A stretch of DNA of 64,000 nt from Roridomyces roridus (taxonomy: Eukaryota > Basidiomycota > Agaricomycetes > Agaricales > Mycenaceae), in NCBI GenBank assembly GCA_029378245.1, contig JARKIF010000008.1, positions 1,240,001-1,304,000 of the forward strand, read 5' to 3'. Below are positions 19,893 to 30,958 of this stretch, in pieces. The notes under the pieces were generated by a model. The model had not been told where the DNA came from. It did not search any database and worked only from the letters and a program-made list of their open reading frames with translations. The translations under genes were made by a program, and so were the position numbers. The number at the start of each line of letters is the position of its first letter. The first letter of the stretch is position 1.

Positions 19893-21580
19893 ATGGCCTT
19901 TGTCCGTCCCCTTCCTTTCCCTTCTTCCCCGCCCCTCACACTTGTTTCGACAGTTCGGAGGCAACCCCAATGGCCCCGGGGGCCTGTTCTCTCATCTTGC
20001 AGCAGGGTGCGTGACCTCTCCTCGTGGCGTAGACGCGTCTGACCAATGCAACAGTGGATTCGGCCCTCAGATGGGCCGCGCCCCTCCCCGCGCCTACGAT
20101 GAATACTTGAAAGCGTACAGCGTCGCGATGCTTCCCGGCAAAGAACGTCTCAATTTGTCTTATGGTGGAAAGAGTAAGCGATGCCTTCCATTCGACAAAC
20201 CATCTCACAGCGTCCTCGCAGTCATCATGCCCCCATCCGCGCTCGCAAATATCACCTCGCTTGATCTCCCCTCCCCCTGGATGTTCCAACTCCGCAATCC
20301 CGCAAATTCTGCAGCCTCGACTTACGCAGGTGTCCTCGAGTTTATCGCCGAGGAAGGCGTTGTGCATCTTCCCTATTGGATGATGAAGACCCTCCGCCTC
20401 AACGAAGGAGACGCGATTCGTATCACTGGCGCTGAACTCCCCAAGGGCAAGTTGGTTAAACTACAAGCGCAAAGCGTCCACTTTCTGGAAATCTCAGACC
20501 ATAAAGCCGTGTATGTCGTGGTGTTATATCAACTGGCCCAGCATCTCATCCGCGTTTCTAGTCTTGAACAGGAACTCCGTAATTTTTGCGCGCTGACTCA
20601 AGGCGATATTATCGAAATTTCATATAATTCAATTACTTTCGGACTCCTGGTTATGGAAACGGTTCCCGGTGGAGAGGGCATTGACATCCTCGACACTGAT
20701 CTGGAGGTCGACTTTGCCGCGCCTGTGGGCTATGTCGAGCCCGAGAGGCCCAAGGCAGCGCCGCCCACAACAATGGCCTCGAAACTCAAGATTGACCTCA
20801 ACTCTTCTTCCCCCGGATCTTCGAGGCCTGGCTCTGCATTGGGCGGTGGATTTACTGGAGCGCCTGGGCAAACGACTGTCAGCAAGGGAGGCGAGCAGTG
20901 GGAGAGTTTCAAGGGCAAGGGCGAAACTCTTGCTGGGCGGAAGACCAAGGGGAAAGGGATTTCGGTTCGCCAAGCTGAGGAGGTTGCTGAGGGAAGTCGC
21001 ATCATTCGCACAGAGTCAGTCGTTTTGTTTCTTCCTCTATTCTTCTCATTGTCGTACTCTAGTCAACACCGGATTGTGTCCAACGAAACGTACGAGAACG
21101 ATGTCAAAGTTCCTGCTGCCTTGAATCTTCCTTTTGGTCAACTCTTCTTTGGTTTCAATGTGGCGCCGTATGTTCCTCCTGCTGTGGTCACTCCTCCGTC
21201 CCCGTCCACGTCCAGGGTTTGTCATTCGACTTGTGCTCGTGTTTGTTCTCTCATGTTATCTTCAGGTTCAGGAACCGCCATTCCAAGGGTCAGGGAATAC
21301 TCTCAATGGTCGTCCAACTGCTTCCTCTTCTGCCAAGGGCAAAGAGAAGGCCAGCGAGACCTCGACTGTGTCGACTGCGACTTGGACCGGTACTGGTCAC
21401 ACTCTCGGTAATTCTATTCCCCGAGACCTTGGACCTGTCGGGGCAGGCGGTGCTCGGATACCAAAGTTACCTCAACGGCAGAGCAGCAAACAGAAGGAGC
21501 AAGAGAAGGAGGCACGGAGTCCGTCGCCAGACTGGGGAGTGGATGATGACGACGATGCTATTATCATCGATAGTGACTAG
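19893..21580 (+). CDS. UFD1: Ubiquitin fusion degradation protein 1
   Basis: Cofactor of Cdc48/p97 with Npl4 for extracting ubiquitinated substrates (ERAD, chromatin). The start is inferred: ATG 19893, MAF, then a 52-nt intron joining FGGNPNGPGG. The Ufd1 double-psi beta-barrel follows: RAYDEYLKAYSVAMLPGKER, MPPSALANITSLDLPSPWMF, GVVHLPYWMMKTLRLNEGD, KGKLVKLQAQSVHFLEISDH and ALTQGDIIEISYNS. The C-terminal part is low complexity with the GGEQWESFKGKGETL block. The very end, DDDDDAIIIDSD, is an acidic hydrophobic SUMO-interacting-type motif; fission yeast Ufd1 is known to bind SUMO through its C-terminus. At least five introns. It converges with the PHD-SIM gene 41 bp downstream. Confidence 0.92.
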
Positions 21581-21621
21581 GACTTTTGCAGTTAGATTCG
21601 CAAGTGTACAATGCATTAAAT

Positions 21622-22768
21622 TTACAGCAGAACAATAACCGGTTCGAAAGTATTGGGAGCAAAACGCGTCGTGATAGGTTTCCGCCTGGACAATGGTTTC
21701 GGCAGCTTCTGTTTCTCGATACAACTATCCAACGTGAACATGAAGTTGCTGGATTCACAGCGTTCACGCAACCATGCGGGCACCACTCGCTGGGCAGGTG
21801 GATTTGCGACAGGAACAGTGCCGAGTGGATTTGCGACAGGAACATTGCCGAGGAGGAGAGAAATTGGCTTCTGGTCCGGCTCGATTTTCAAAAGATGGAA
21901 TGTGCTCAGAGGCTCTTCTTCAGGCTCGGCGACATCGACGTCGACATCCATGGGCTCGGGCTCCACCACAAGCATATGCTCTGGCTCCACCATGGGCTCT
22001 GCCTCCACCACGAACTCTGGTTCCAGCACAGGCTCGGGCTCCACCACCACTGGCTCTGGTTCCACCACAGACTCTGGTTCCAGCACAGACTCGGGCTCCA
22101 GCACAGACTCTGGCTCCACCATGATTATGGAGGACGACGGAGAGTCCGGAGAGAGGTCGATGATTTCAACAACCTCGGTGAGATTGAAGATTTCAGTAGT
22201 CGGCGTGGGTTCGACAATTTCAGGAGCATCGGTTAGATCGACGATTTCAGCAGCTCCGGTGAGATCGACGATTTCAGAAGCCAGCGAGGGTCCACCGATG
22301 AGGTCGACATTTAGAATAGACCCCGAAGAGGAAGGGGGAACCTAGAAAATGTCAGCAGGGCCTTACTGCTACCAGTTGCGGCCTACTTTTTTGCGTGAAG
22401 AGGGTTCGCCGATGAGGTCGACATCTAGAATAGACACCGAAGAGGAAGGGGGAATCTACAGAATGTCAACAGCGCCTTACTTACTGCTATTAGTTGCATC
22501 CTACTTTTTTGCGTGAAGCACATTTAGAACAGGTCCACGACACGGTCTTGGCATCCGGGCCCAAGAGAAACTTTGCGAACAGGTCGTTCAGCTGCCGTTC
22601 GGTCAAAGGTGGCTGTCTGCAAGTTGCGTGGTGCCAGGATCGAGTGCATCTAAGTCAGTTAATGGTACCGCAAAAAGCGCGAGTAGGCAGCAGTTACTCC
22701 TCGCAGGTGAGCAGGAAATTTTTGAGGTCCGATGAAGAGGAGTTGCATTTGAGGCAGCGTCGGGCCAT
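21622..22768 (-). CDS. PHD-finger protein with repeated SUMO-interacting motifs
   Basis: ATG 22768 opens a PHD finger (MARRCLKCNSSSSDLKNFLL, then TCEECTRSWHHATCRQPPL and KTVSWTCSKCASRKK) with the C4-H-C3 order intact after removing one intron with donor GTAACT and acceptor TTAG. PHD fingers usually read histone H3 tails. Two duplicated exons follow, then five near-identical hydrophobic motifs at 9-10 residue spacing: EIVDLTGAA, EIVDLTDAP, EIVEPTPTT, EIFNLTEVV and EIIDLSPDSP. These look like tandem SUMO-interacting motifs. A low-complexity acidic repeat (VEPESV/LEPESV, about ten units) and a basic tail end the protein at TAA 21622-21624. I do not know a named orthologue. A chromatin or SUMO reader role is inference. 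Confidence 0.65.
22290..22519. repeat. Tandem duplication of an exon-intron unit (about 115 bp x 2)
   Basis: Two adjacent units, 22290-22404 and 22407-22519, align along their whole length with about a dozen differences. On the minus strand each holds an intron starting GTAGG at the ASRKK or SSRKK codons, then an exon encoding (I/V)PPSSS..SILxVDLIGxPS. Both copies keep splice sites and frame. Confidence 0.85.
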
Positions 22769-22892
22769 TGGCGAAAACAAAAGCCCGATGCTGAGCGCGG
22801 TGTCGGTCTTAGAGAGGATTACGGTGTCCTGACTTATCAGCGCACTGATACCCAACTGATATCATGTGCGGCGCGCCTTTTGAGAATGGACC

Positions 22893-25025
22893 ATGACCTC
22901 CCTCCTTCACTCCCACAAAAATCACCCTGAAAAGACCGCTATGCGCGGTTTATTCAGAGGGATGCGCCCTGCTTCGCACGAGGAAAGGAAGCTACTCTTC
23001 AAGATTGATTGGTTTGTCCTTTCCTTCGTTTGTCTCCAGTATGCGCACGAATCGTCTCCTTTCAATACCCCCTTGACTAGTCACCAGATATTTCACCAAC
23101 TATCTCGACCGCGCAAACCGTTAGAAAATGCTTCTCCGCCGATTTCTGCACTGAAATCTTATCTTTTCCACCAGTCGCGAATGCCTAGTACGCATACGGT
23201 GGATTTATTCTCAAGGCTCCGCTGATAGACGCCTCAAGTGTCTCTGGAATGAAGGAGGCATTGAATATGACCGGCCATGACTTCAATAATGTCAACACAA
23301 TGTTCACAATCGGCTACACCATTGCTCAGATTCCGCAAAATCTGGCCCTCCATGTTATTCCTCCTAGAATTCTCTTTCCCATAAACACGAGTATGTCGAG
23401 GCTTTTCCCCCTCGTATGCGTGAATAACCCGCTTTCAGTCATCTGGGGATCACTGACCATGTGCACCGCCGCCGCGACCTCTGTACGCCATCTCTATGTC
23501 ATTCGGTTCTTCCAAGGGATGGCTGAGGCCTCGACATTTGTCGGTGCAGTGAGTTCCTCGTTTTCGTGAAAGATTGGCGCTCAACTAAGTACTCTTGTAG
23601 CATTATATAATGGTAGTTCGCCGCCTTGGCTACATGTAGCCCTCTCACCCATTCGAAGGGCTCCTGGTACAAAGAATCCGAACTCGGTCTGCGTGGTGCC
23701 ATCTTCTCCAGCTCGGCGCAGGCGGCCACCATTTTCTCTGGTGTCTTGCAGGGTCCGTGATCTTCGTAGCTTGGACTTTTTTTACCAACCATTTCCAGCC
23801 TCGATTTACAAGAATCTCAACGGCCTCCATGGAATCGCAGGTTTCAAATGGCTGTTCATAATCTGTGAATTCCTTTCGATCAAAGTCGAGTCGTCACTGA
23901 ATTCCTGTAGGTGGCCTCATCACCTGGCCTATCGCCTTGTATGGGTTCACATTCTTCCCGGACACTCCTCAAACCACGAGGGCAAAGTACTTTACCCCAG
24001 AGGTTGGTCGCGCTTATCCTCCAGGGTCGACTTCATCTCAAGTTTCGCAGGAGAAGAGCCTGGCCATATCGCGCCTTCCTCCCAAACCCAAGACCAAACT
24101 CGATGGGAGTGTGATCCGTCGTGTTCTAGGCCGATGGCGCATCTACGCTCTGTGCCTTATCTGGTAGGCTTTTTTTAACACTTGAACCGCTTCAGCTTAT
24201 CGGACCCCAGGGAAAGTCGTCTCTCTTGGGTCCAACTCTGTTTTGACACGCACTAGATCGTCGGCGGTGAACTGGAAAGCATAGGTTCCAACTCATTGAT
24301 GGCTCTCTGGATGAAGTCCAGCACGGATCCGGTTTACACTGTCTCCCAGATCAACTATTATCCGTCTGGTGGGACCGCCGTGGCGATTGTCGCTCTAGTG
24401 TTTACTGTGCGCAATGATTTTCCCCCCGACAAGTACATTCAAACCTGCTTTCACAGGCTCTCTGGACGGACTACACGAACAAGAGATATCAGGTCAACTT
24501 TCTCATCGCGGCGTGTATGCTAATATCATCGATCATCCTACTCGTTTACACTCCAATCTCCACTGGAGGCAAATTTTTCGCCTTTTACCTGTCCGGGTCT
24601 GTGTTTACCCAGATATAACGGCCCTTTGTTTGACTTGACATTCTCAGTGTCTCGTATTCGGGACAGGCCTCCAATTTTGGGTGGTGCAACGATCTTGCCA
24701 GAGACGATGACCAAGAGAGGTCCGTTATTCTGGCGGCCATGAACAGTACGCTCCCGCTCGAAAAAATTACATTAATCCTCATTTTATACTAGTGATGAGC
24801 AATGCATTCAATGCCTGGTGGCCGATTGTGTTTTTCCCAGCCAACGAGGCCCCTCGCTGGCGGAAGGGGATGATCTCCATCATCGTGCTTGTCCCCATCA
24901 TGGTTATCCTCACCGCCGGTACCAGAGTCATGGAGCTGAGAGACCGGAAACGCGTCGAGGTGAACCGAGAAGTGGCGGAGGATCCGGAAGAGGAGAAGGA
25001 TGGCGAAAAGGTCCAAACCACATAA
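22893..25025 (+). CDS. Liz1/Fen2-like MFS transporter (pantothenate/allantoate permease family)
   Basis: Plasma-membrane proton symporter of the anion:cation symporter branch (Dal5, Fen2, Liz1, Seo1). The start ATG 22893 leads to an N-terminal cytosolic tail, then LLFKIDWFVLSFVCLQYFTN, YLDRAN, VSGMKEALNMTGHDFNNVNT, TIGYTIAQIPQNLALHVIPP, IRFFQGMAEASTFVGAHYIM, GSWYKESELGLRGAIF and YGFTFFPDTPQTTRAKYFTP. Twelve helices are expected; the last is IISIIVLVPIMVILTAGTRV-like, followed by an acidic tail ending GEKVQTT. More than ten short introns, including an inferred 13-nt microexon at 23175-23187. It ends 9 bp before the convergent SEA2 stop. The substrate is most likely pantothenate by similarity to Liz1, but this is not certain. 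Confidence 0.85.
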
Positions 25026-25034
25026 TGTACACGC

Positions 25035-28000
25035 TCATGTCCTTTCATCCAGAGCAATTGTTGTTGCCCAGCACCAGTGCCCGCAGCCAGAAACGCACGG
25101 ATGACCGAGTCTTTGTGTAGTCCCTGTCGCAGTTTCCTCGTCCACTGGAGTGGGACCTCTACTACGGCCCCTGTGTTCCGGCTCGGAGAGTGCGCTGACA
25201 CCGGGGATGGGCAACATTGGGTTTTCGAGGTAGAATCGTCGGTAACAATCCTGGTGCCCTCCGTGATGACACACGGAACATTGGAATAAGAGTTTGTGGA
25301 CGGGCAAACGGCTGGAAAAGGTCCGTCATTTAAAAGCCGATTGTAACGGGCAACGTACCAAATCGCACAGGTGACGCAGGACATCTTGCAGGAGATACAA
25401 AAGGAAAACCCTCCCTTGACGAGCTTGCCGCCAGACCGCGTCCCAGCAGGCAGCACCAAAGGTTTTCGGCATCTGCTGCACGAAGTGTGGATGGTAGTCT
25501 CCAGTTGCGTGGTATTCCGGACGTCGTCGGTTTGACAGTATTTGCGCAGATACGCAGCGCACGAGTGCAATTGTAGACGTGTCAGGTTATCTGGGTGATG
25601 GGGCTTAGTGCTGGTAAGAAAGAGCATCTGAAAGATTCACCGATATATGCTTCCAGCAGCCTAAGAACTCTCTTCGACCCTATGCGCAATTCTCGAGGTG
25701 CAATAAGTGCAAGCATGGTGCATGTTTGGATATCGCCCTGGTATTGAATTTAGTCTTGAGAAATCAAATAGATTTCTCACATACCTCGTCCGCGAATATT
25801 TCCAACGCTTCACGCAACATCTCCCAAGTCAATTCACGAGCATTGTCCTCTTCATAACTGATGAATTCAATCCTCCGTTCCGTATGCTTCGTTTCCTCTT
25901 CTGGAGGTGTTTGACTTGCATCCATGCCCGCTTGCTGATCAATCAGAAAGTCTGAAACGGCCTGCGACCTTTGTCTTCGGTTGACATCGGCGAGATCCCT
26001 CAACGTTTCTTCTGCATTGACCCCAGTCTCGTGAGTGACATCTTGGAAAGAGATGTCCCCGGCAGTCACTGTGAGAATGCTACTGTGCGAAGATTGGCGG
26101 ACCAGGGTATGAGGAGCCGCCAAGGAAGCTAGGGTGGAACTCCGACTACGGGATTTAAGCCGTGATGCACGTGATGCACTCTGGCGTGCAGAACTAGTGG
26201 ACTTTGACTTTGTCCGTTGACGAGGTGACTTGAACCTATTGATTCTCACACCATCTTCGTCGTCTTCCGTGTCGGTGGACATTGGCGACGGCGAGGAGGT
26301 TTCTTCGTCCTCGCCCTCTTCGTCTTCAGGCCATCGTTGAAGCCCTGCAACCTTGGACAACGGACTCGGATGAGAGGTAGCAGTTGCCATTCGTGCGGTT
26401 ATGAGCGACGGAGAGATTACAGCGCTCTCGTCATCGCTAGTGGGAGCACCATCATGGGTTCCCTCATCACCGCCCGCGGCACTTCCGTCGATGCTGCCCG
26501 ACGAAGACGAGTCCGAGTCGTCGAGTGCTCCTTCACCGATATGGCGTGTGTTGCTCGGACTGACGTTGCTACTGTGAGGTATGCCGGCCGACATCGACAT
26601 TCTTCGATAATGGGAAGGTCTTCTGCTTCTGGTTGCACCAGAATTGCTGACACCAGAATCAGCAGACTGGCGGCGACCCATGTATGCGGAGCGAGAGGAC
26701 GGCCGAGGCGTCACGGGAGGAAGGCCACCGATGTGAAGCTGCGGTGAGGACGAATTGGAGGATGTCGGCGTAAGTTTCCTCGAAGTGGACGAGCTTCGAG
26801 ATTCGAGGGGAATTGCCTTGAAGCTATGGCGACCCGGGCTCGTGCCGGAGTCGTCCTTGGAGGGTGGAAAAGTATAGTTGCTTGCTATCATAGCAGGTGC
26901 TGTGGGTAACAGAGCGCCTGGATCCGAGGGAGCAGGGGATTCCGGCACAAGGACTGACAGACCGGATGCGAGTAGCAGCCATATTTCGGCAACTTGATCC
27001 TGTCCGGCTTGGAAGGCGACCTGTGCATTCATCTCGCACAGTGTTGTGCGGTCGCTTCCTTCAAACCTGTAAGCCCTTGCCAATTTGGTGAAGGTCTCGA
27101 TGTCCTTGGGCACGTGCTCGCTCGTAAAGCACCCGATCGTTTGGGCATCTGGAAAGTACGGAGCGTCCCCCAGAGACTTGAATTTCTTGTTCTCTCCGAT
27201 TGTCGGATGGGAACCAGGACGACTAGAAAATATTAAGAGAAATAAATGAAAAGGAAAGGAAAGGGTACATACATGTCATCATATGGCATCTCCCATCGGA
27301 TGTTCGGGTCTGCGACGAATGTGAGGGTTCCTGAGGCCTCCCATGTGGCTGCCACACGAGGAATGGCATCAATGGGCTTGGTTGCCTCGCGCAGATCAAT
27401 CTGAGAAAACATTCCAGAGGAATGAGAGGCCCAGATAGCGTGCGAGTCACGGAAAGCAATGTCTGCGCCTTGTCAGCTGAAAAGCGGGCAAAGTCGAAGT
27501 ACCCACCGGTTGCACCACCTTCGTTGGAAGAGCCTCTGACAGTCCACTTGGCAATCCAACCTCTCCGCACATCCCAAATTTCCACAGCATCACCGATTCC
27601 ACCAGTGCGGTCCTTGCTTTCTTTGGCAGGGCGACTGGAGCCATCATTCGCGTGGGAAATGACTCCGGTGTTGCCAGCGGCAGAGGCATAGGACGGTGCC
27701 GCTACAAATTCGGACAAATTGCCGCTCCCAAACTCGGCATTTGCATTGGACACGACGGCGACTTCGCATTCATATCCAGGTCGCCACAAAACGCGTCGGA
27801 CAGGAAAGGAGGGATGCAGAGTGTAAGTCGGTTTGTGAGGGATATGACCGGCAGATGCATTGGGATTGGTGGCGGACGAGTTGGGTTGACTGAGATCCCA
27901 GAGCTTGACACATCTATCCAAACCGGCGCTGACTATCCAACCCAGCCCGCCTGTGGCTTCGCCCGGAGTTTGTTCGCTGCTGTCAGGTAAACACCAGTCG

Positions 28001-29006
28001 AGAGATGTCACGTTGGCGGTATGGGCGACAGGAAGACGATCGAGTTGGCCCCGCTGCCCGCTCCGCAGTTCCCATCTAAATGAAAACAGTCAGAACTATG
28101 ATACAAGAGAAAGCTAGAACCATTCCTGTATATGCTGCCATTATCGAGTCCGACGACGGCCTGAAGTGGCTGGGAAGGGCTTGGAGAGAAACAAACAGCG
28201 CGAACAGACGTTGGGTGACGTATTCTCATCAAGGATTTTTGCATCTCTCGAATGTCCTAGAACAGAGTCAATGTTGGAAAGCATTCAGAACGCAAATAAT
28301 ACCCAGATGCGCAGATCACCGTCTGCGGACCCAGTTATGCAGTAGTGGTGCACGATCTGCGACACGGACAGTTTATGGACTGAACGCTGATGGTCCTTGG
28401 TTTTGAGTTCTGCCTGAGTTCAATGGCTGAATACAATATTATGCACAGGGTGCTCACCGTACTTTGTCGATCCACTTTTGTTCAAATCCCACATGATGAG
28501 TTCTCCGTTGCGCGCTGTTGTCAATATTTTATTGTTGAATAAACCATGACACCAAGCAACGTCTGTGAGTGAGCTGTCCGTCTTGAGGCCGCTGCCTTCC
28601 CACATGTTTCTACGGGGAGGAGGTAAATTGACTGAAAGAAGAGACAGCGGTTACCTAGAGGCGTCAATACGGTATCCGCCAGAGCCGACGTTGGACTTGT
28701 ACTCGGTATGGGGGGCGTCATCTTCGGGATCATAGAGGCGGATGATTCTCAGGTCTAGAGCCCGAGGTCAGCGACGGAGGGAAGAGACGCCAGGGCTTAT
28801 TTGCATTCGGTCCCTGCAACAGCGCATCGTAACCCATCTTCACTCTTGCTCATTTGACCTCCACTGGCGGTCGCTCTGGGCAGGCGGACATTTCTGGTGG
28901 CCGTGAGGTTCTTGCGGGCATTGGGTCCCTGAGGAAGGTGTGTGCGAGAGTCTGAATAGATTTCTGGAGCAAAGTCGGTTCGGATAGTCAAATTGGGCCC
29001 GCTCAT
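25035..29006 (-). CDS. SEA2: SEA/GATOR2 complex subunit Sea2 (WDR24/Rtc1)
   Basis: Scaffold subunit of the SEACAT/GATOR2 arm that activates TORC1 at the vacuole by opposing the Npr2-Npr3-Iml1 arm. ATG 29006 (MSGPNLTIRTDFAPEIYSDS) begins an N-terminal beta-propeller: SLTDVAWCHGLFNNKILTTA, GELIMWDLNKSG, YCITGSADGDLRIW, TSVRAVCFSPS, NGSIYRWEL and WIVSAGLDRCVKLWDLSQPN. A long Ser-rich linker carries the alpha-solenoid piece DIETFTKLARAYRFEGSDRT and DQVAEIWLLLAS. The C-terminus is the RING-like zinc domain: CSRCRKPLVLPAG, FCISCKMSCVTC, FQCSVCHHGGHQDCYRRF and GHPCVSGCGHWCW. Many introns; I saw no frame break. NPR2, from the opposing arm, is also in this window. Confidence 0.9.
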
Positions 29007-29188
29007 TTTGAGATGGCGGCGTTGAATACTCAGCAGTGCATCACTGACGATGGCACGAAGTTCGAAGAACGAGTATGGGCGCGTCGAAAGCACGCGAGGC
29101 ACTGATCAGTGCACGGTCACGCTTATCTCAGCACTCGGGTGCACTTCAGCCCTTGCTTCTCTCACAGTGCCCACACCAGTCCACTGCC

Positions 29189-30845
29189 ATGTCCAAGACG
29201 ATGAAATACGTACGCCTCGGTAGGATTTGCACTATCTGCATAAAAGAGACGTGACTAAACCGTGTCAGGCACATCAGGGCTCAAAGTCTCGCAGATCATT
29301 CTGGGATGCATGAGCTATGGGAGCCCGGAATGGCAAAGCTGGGTGCTCGAAGAAGAAGAGGGCTTGAAACATATCAAGGTAACTCGGCGTGACGTCCCTC
29401 AGAGGCTAAACTTGTCGCGATAGGCGGCCTATGACGCCGGCATAAATACCTTTGATACGGCCAACGTTTATTCTGCTGGAAGGAGCGTCTGGCCCTCTCA
29501 TTCTTGAGGATCGAAAGCTTATCGGATTCTCCTGTAGGTCTGAGGAGGTACTTGGAAAGGCGATCAAGGCCTTTAGCCTTCCTCGCGATGAAATCGTCGT
29601 CATGACCAAGGTGAGTCCGAAAGTATTCAACTGGTCTGAGCTTGGTTTGACCACTGTTCTAAGGTCTATTTCCCGGTCAGCCCCAAGTTCTTGGGTCCTA
29701 CTGATGACCCCGACGCAATTGGTGAATTCAAACGTCTGCATCTCAACATGAACTCATCCTGCCTAGGATTCCTCAATCAACACGGACTCAGCCGCAAGGT
29801 ACACTGACAATCCCATTCTTTCTATTTTCACCGAGCGACCCATCTTTAGCATATATTCGATTCGGTCAAGCACAGTCTCGCGCGGCTCCAACTGGACTAT
29901 ATTGATGTCCTTCAATGCCACCGTTTCGACTACGACACGCCCATTGAGGAAACGATGCAGGCACTCCACGACGTGGTCAAGGCCGGCTGGGTCCGATATA
30001 TAGGCATGAGCTCGTGCTGGGCGTATCAGTGTAAGTTGACTCCATGAGCAAAAGATCCTACTAATACCTTTCCAGTCAGCGCAATGCAGAGTATGTCCCC
30101 TCTTCTTTCCAAGGGTCTCACTGATAGCATTCCAGACTATGCAATCCAACACAACCTCACCCCGTTCATCTCGATGCAGAACCATTATAGGTAAGGGATC
30201 GGTGGCGAAAACATCCAGGTGCTAATCGAGCCCCTCAGTTTGGCGTATCGAGAGGAAGAACGGGAGATGTTCCCGACACTCAAGGTAATTAGCCTTGTCC
30301 CATTCTTGTTCAAAGTAGCCAATATGCATGCAGCACTTTCAAGTTGGCTCCATCCCATGGTCTCCTCTCGCACGCGGTCTCTTGACTCGTCCGATTTCTG
30401 CTCAAAGCAAGCGTGGAGCAGTCGACAAGTGGGGATGTTTCCAATGCACAAGACTGTCGCTGAACTCCTTTGCTCAAGGACGATCGGACGCTACAGCGAT
30501 TCGGTTGCTGCCACTGAGATTGTCAACAGGGTCGAAGAAATCAGCAAGAAGAAGGGAATCAGTATGGCACAGTTGGCGCTCGCCTGGGTCTTGGCGAAGG
30601 AAGGTGTGTCTGTACTTTCACCATGGTTGATAGATTGTACAACCATGATTTTTCAGGTGTCTGTGCTCCCATTGTGGGAACCACGTCCCTCGAGAATCTT
30701 CATGAGCTCATCGGTACGCTGTCCGGTCTCTGGACTCAATCCACTTACAACGCTCGTAGCTGCGATTGACATTAAATTGACTGAGGAGGAGATCAAATAT
30801 TTGGAAGAACCGTACCAGCCCAGGAACATCATCGGCCACACTTGA
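29189..30845 (+). CDS. Aldo-keto reductase (aryl-alcohol dehydrogenase type)
   Basis: NADPH-dependent oxidoreductase of the AKR9/YajO-like group. ATG 29189 ([11 protein letters not shown]), then [39 protein letters not shown] with catalytic Asp and Tyr, MTKVYFPV with the catalytic Lys, and [20 protein letters not shown] with the His. The cofactor part has [63 protein letters not shown] and [15 protein letters not shown]. It ends [10 protein letters not shown]. About ten introns; the one after YSAGRS most likely rejoins at [10 protein letters not shown]. Such enzymes often reduce aromatic aldehydes in wood- and litter-decaying fungi, but the substrate cannot be read here. Confidence 0.9.
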
Positions 30846-30958
30846 GGTCGAGTGTTTGCTGTCAAGCAAGTAGCAGGATAGTCAAGAAGTGTATATCTAT
30901 GTAAACAAGAAATGTTTATAGCGGCGTGAGTAGGTTACAATAGTAAGGATCAGATCAT

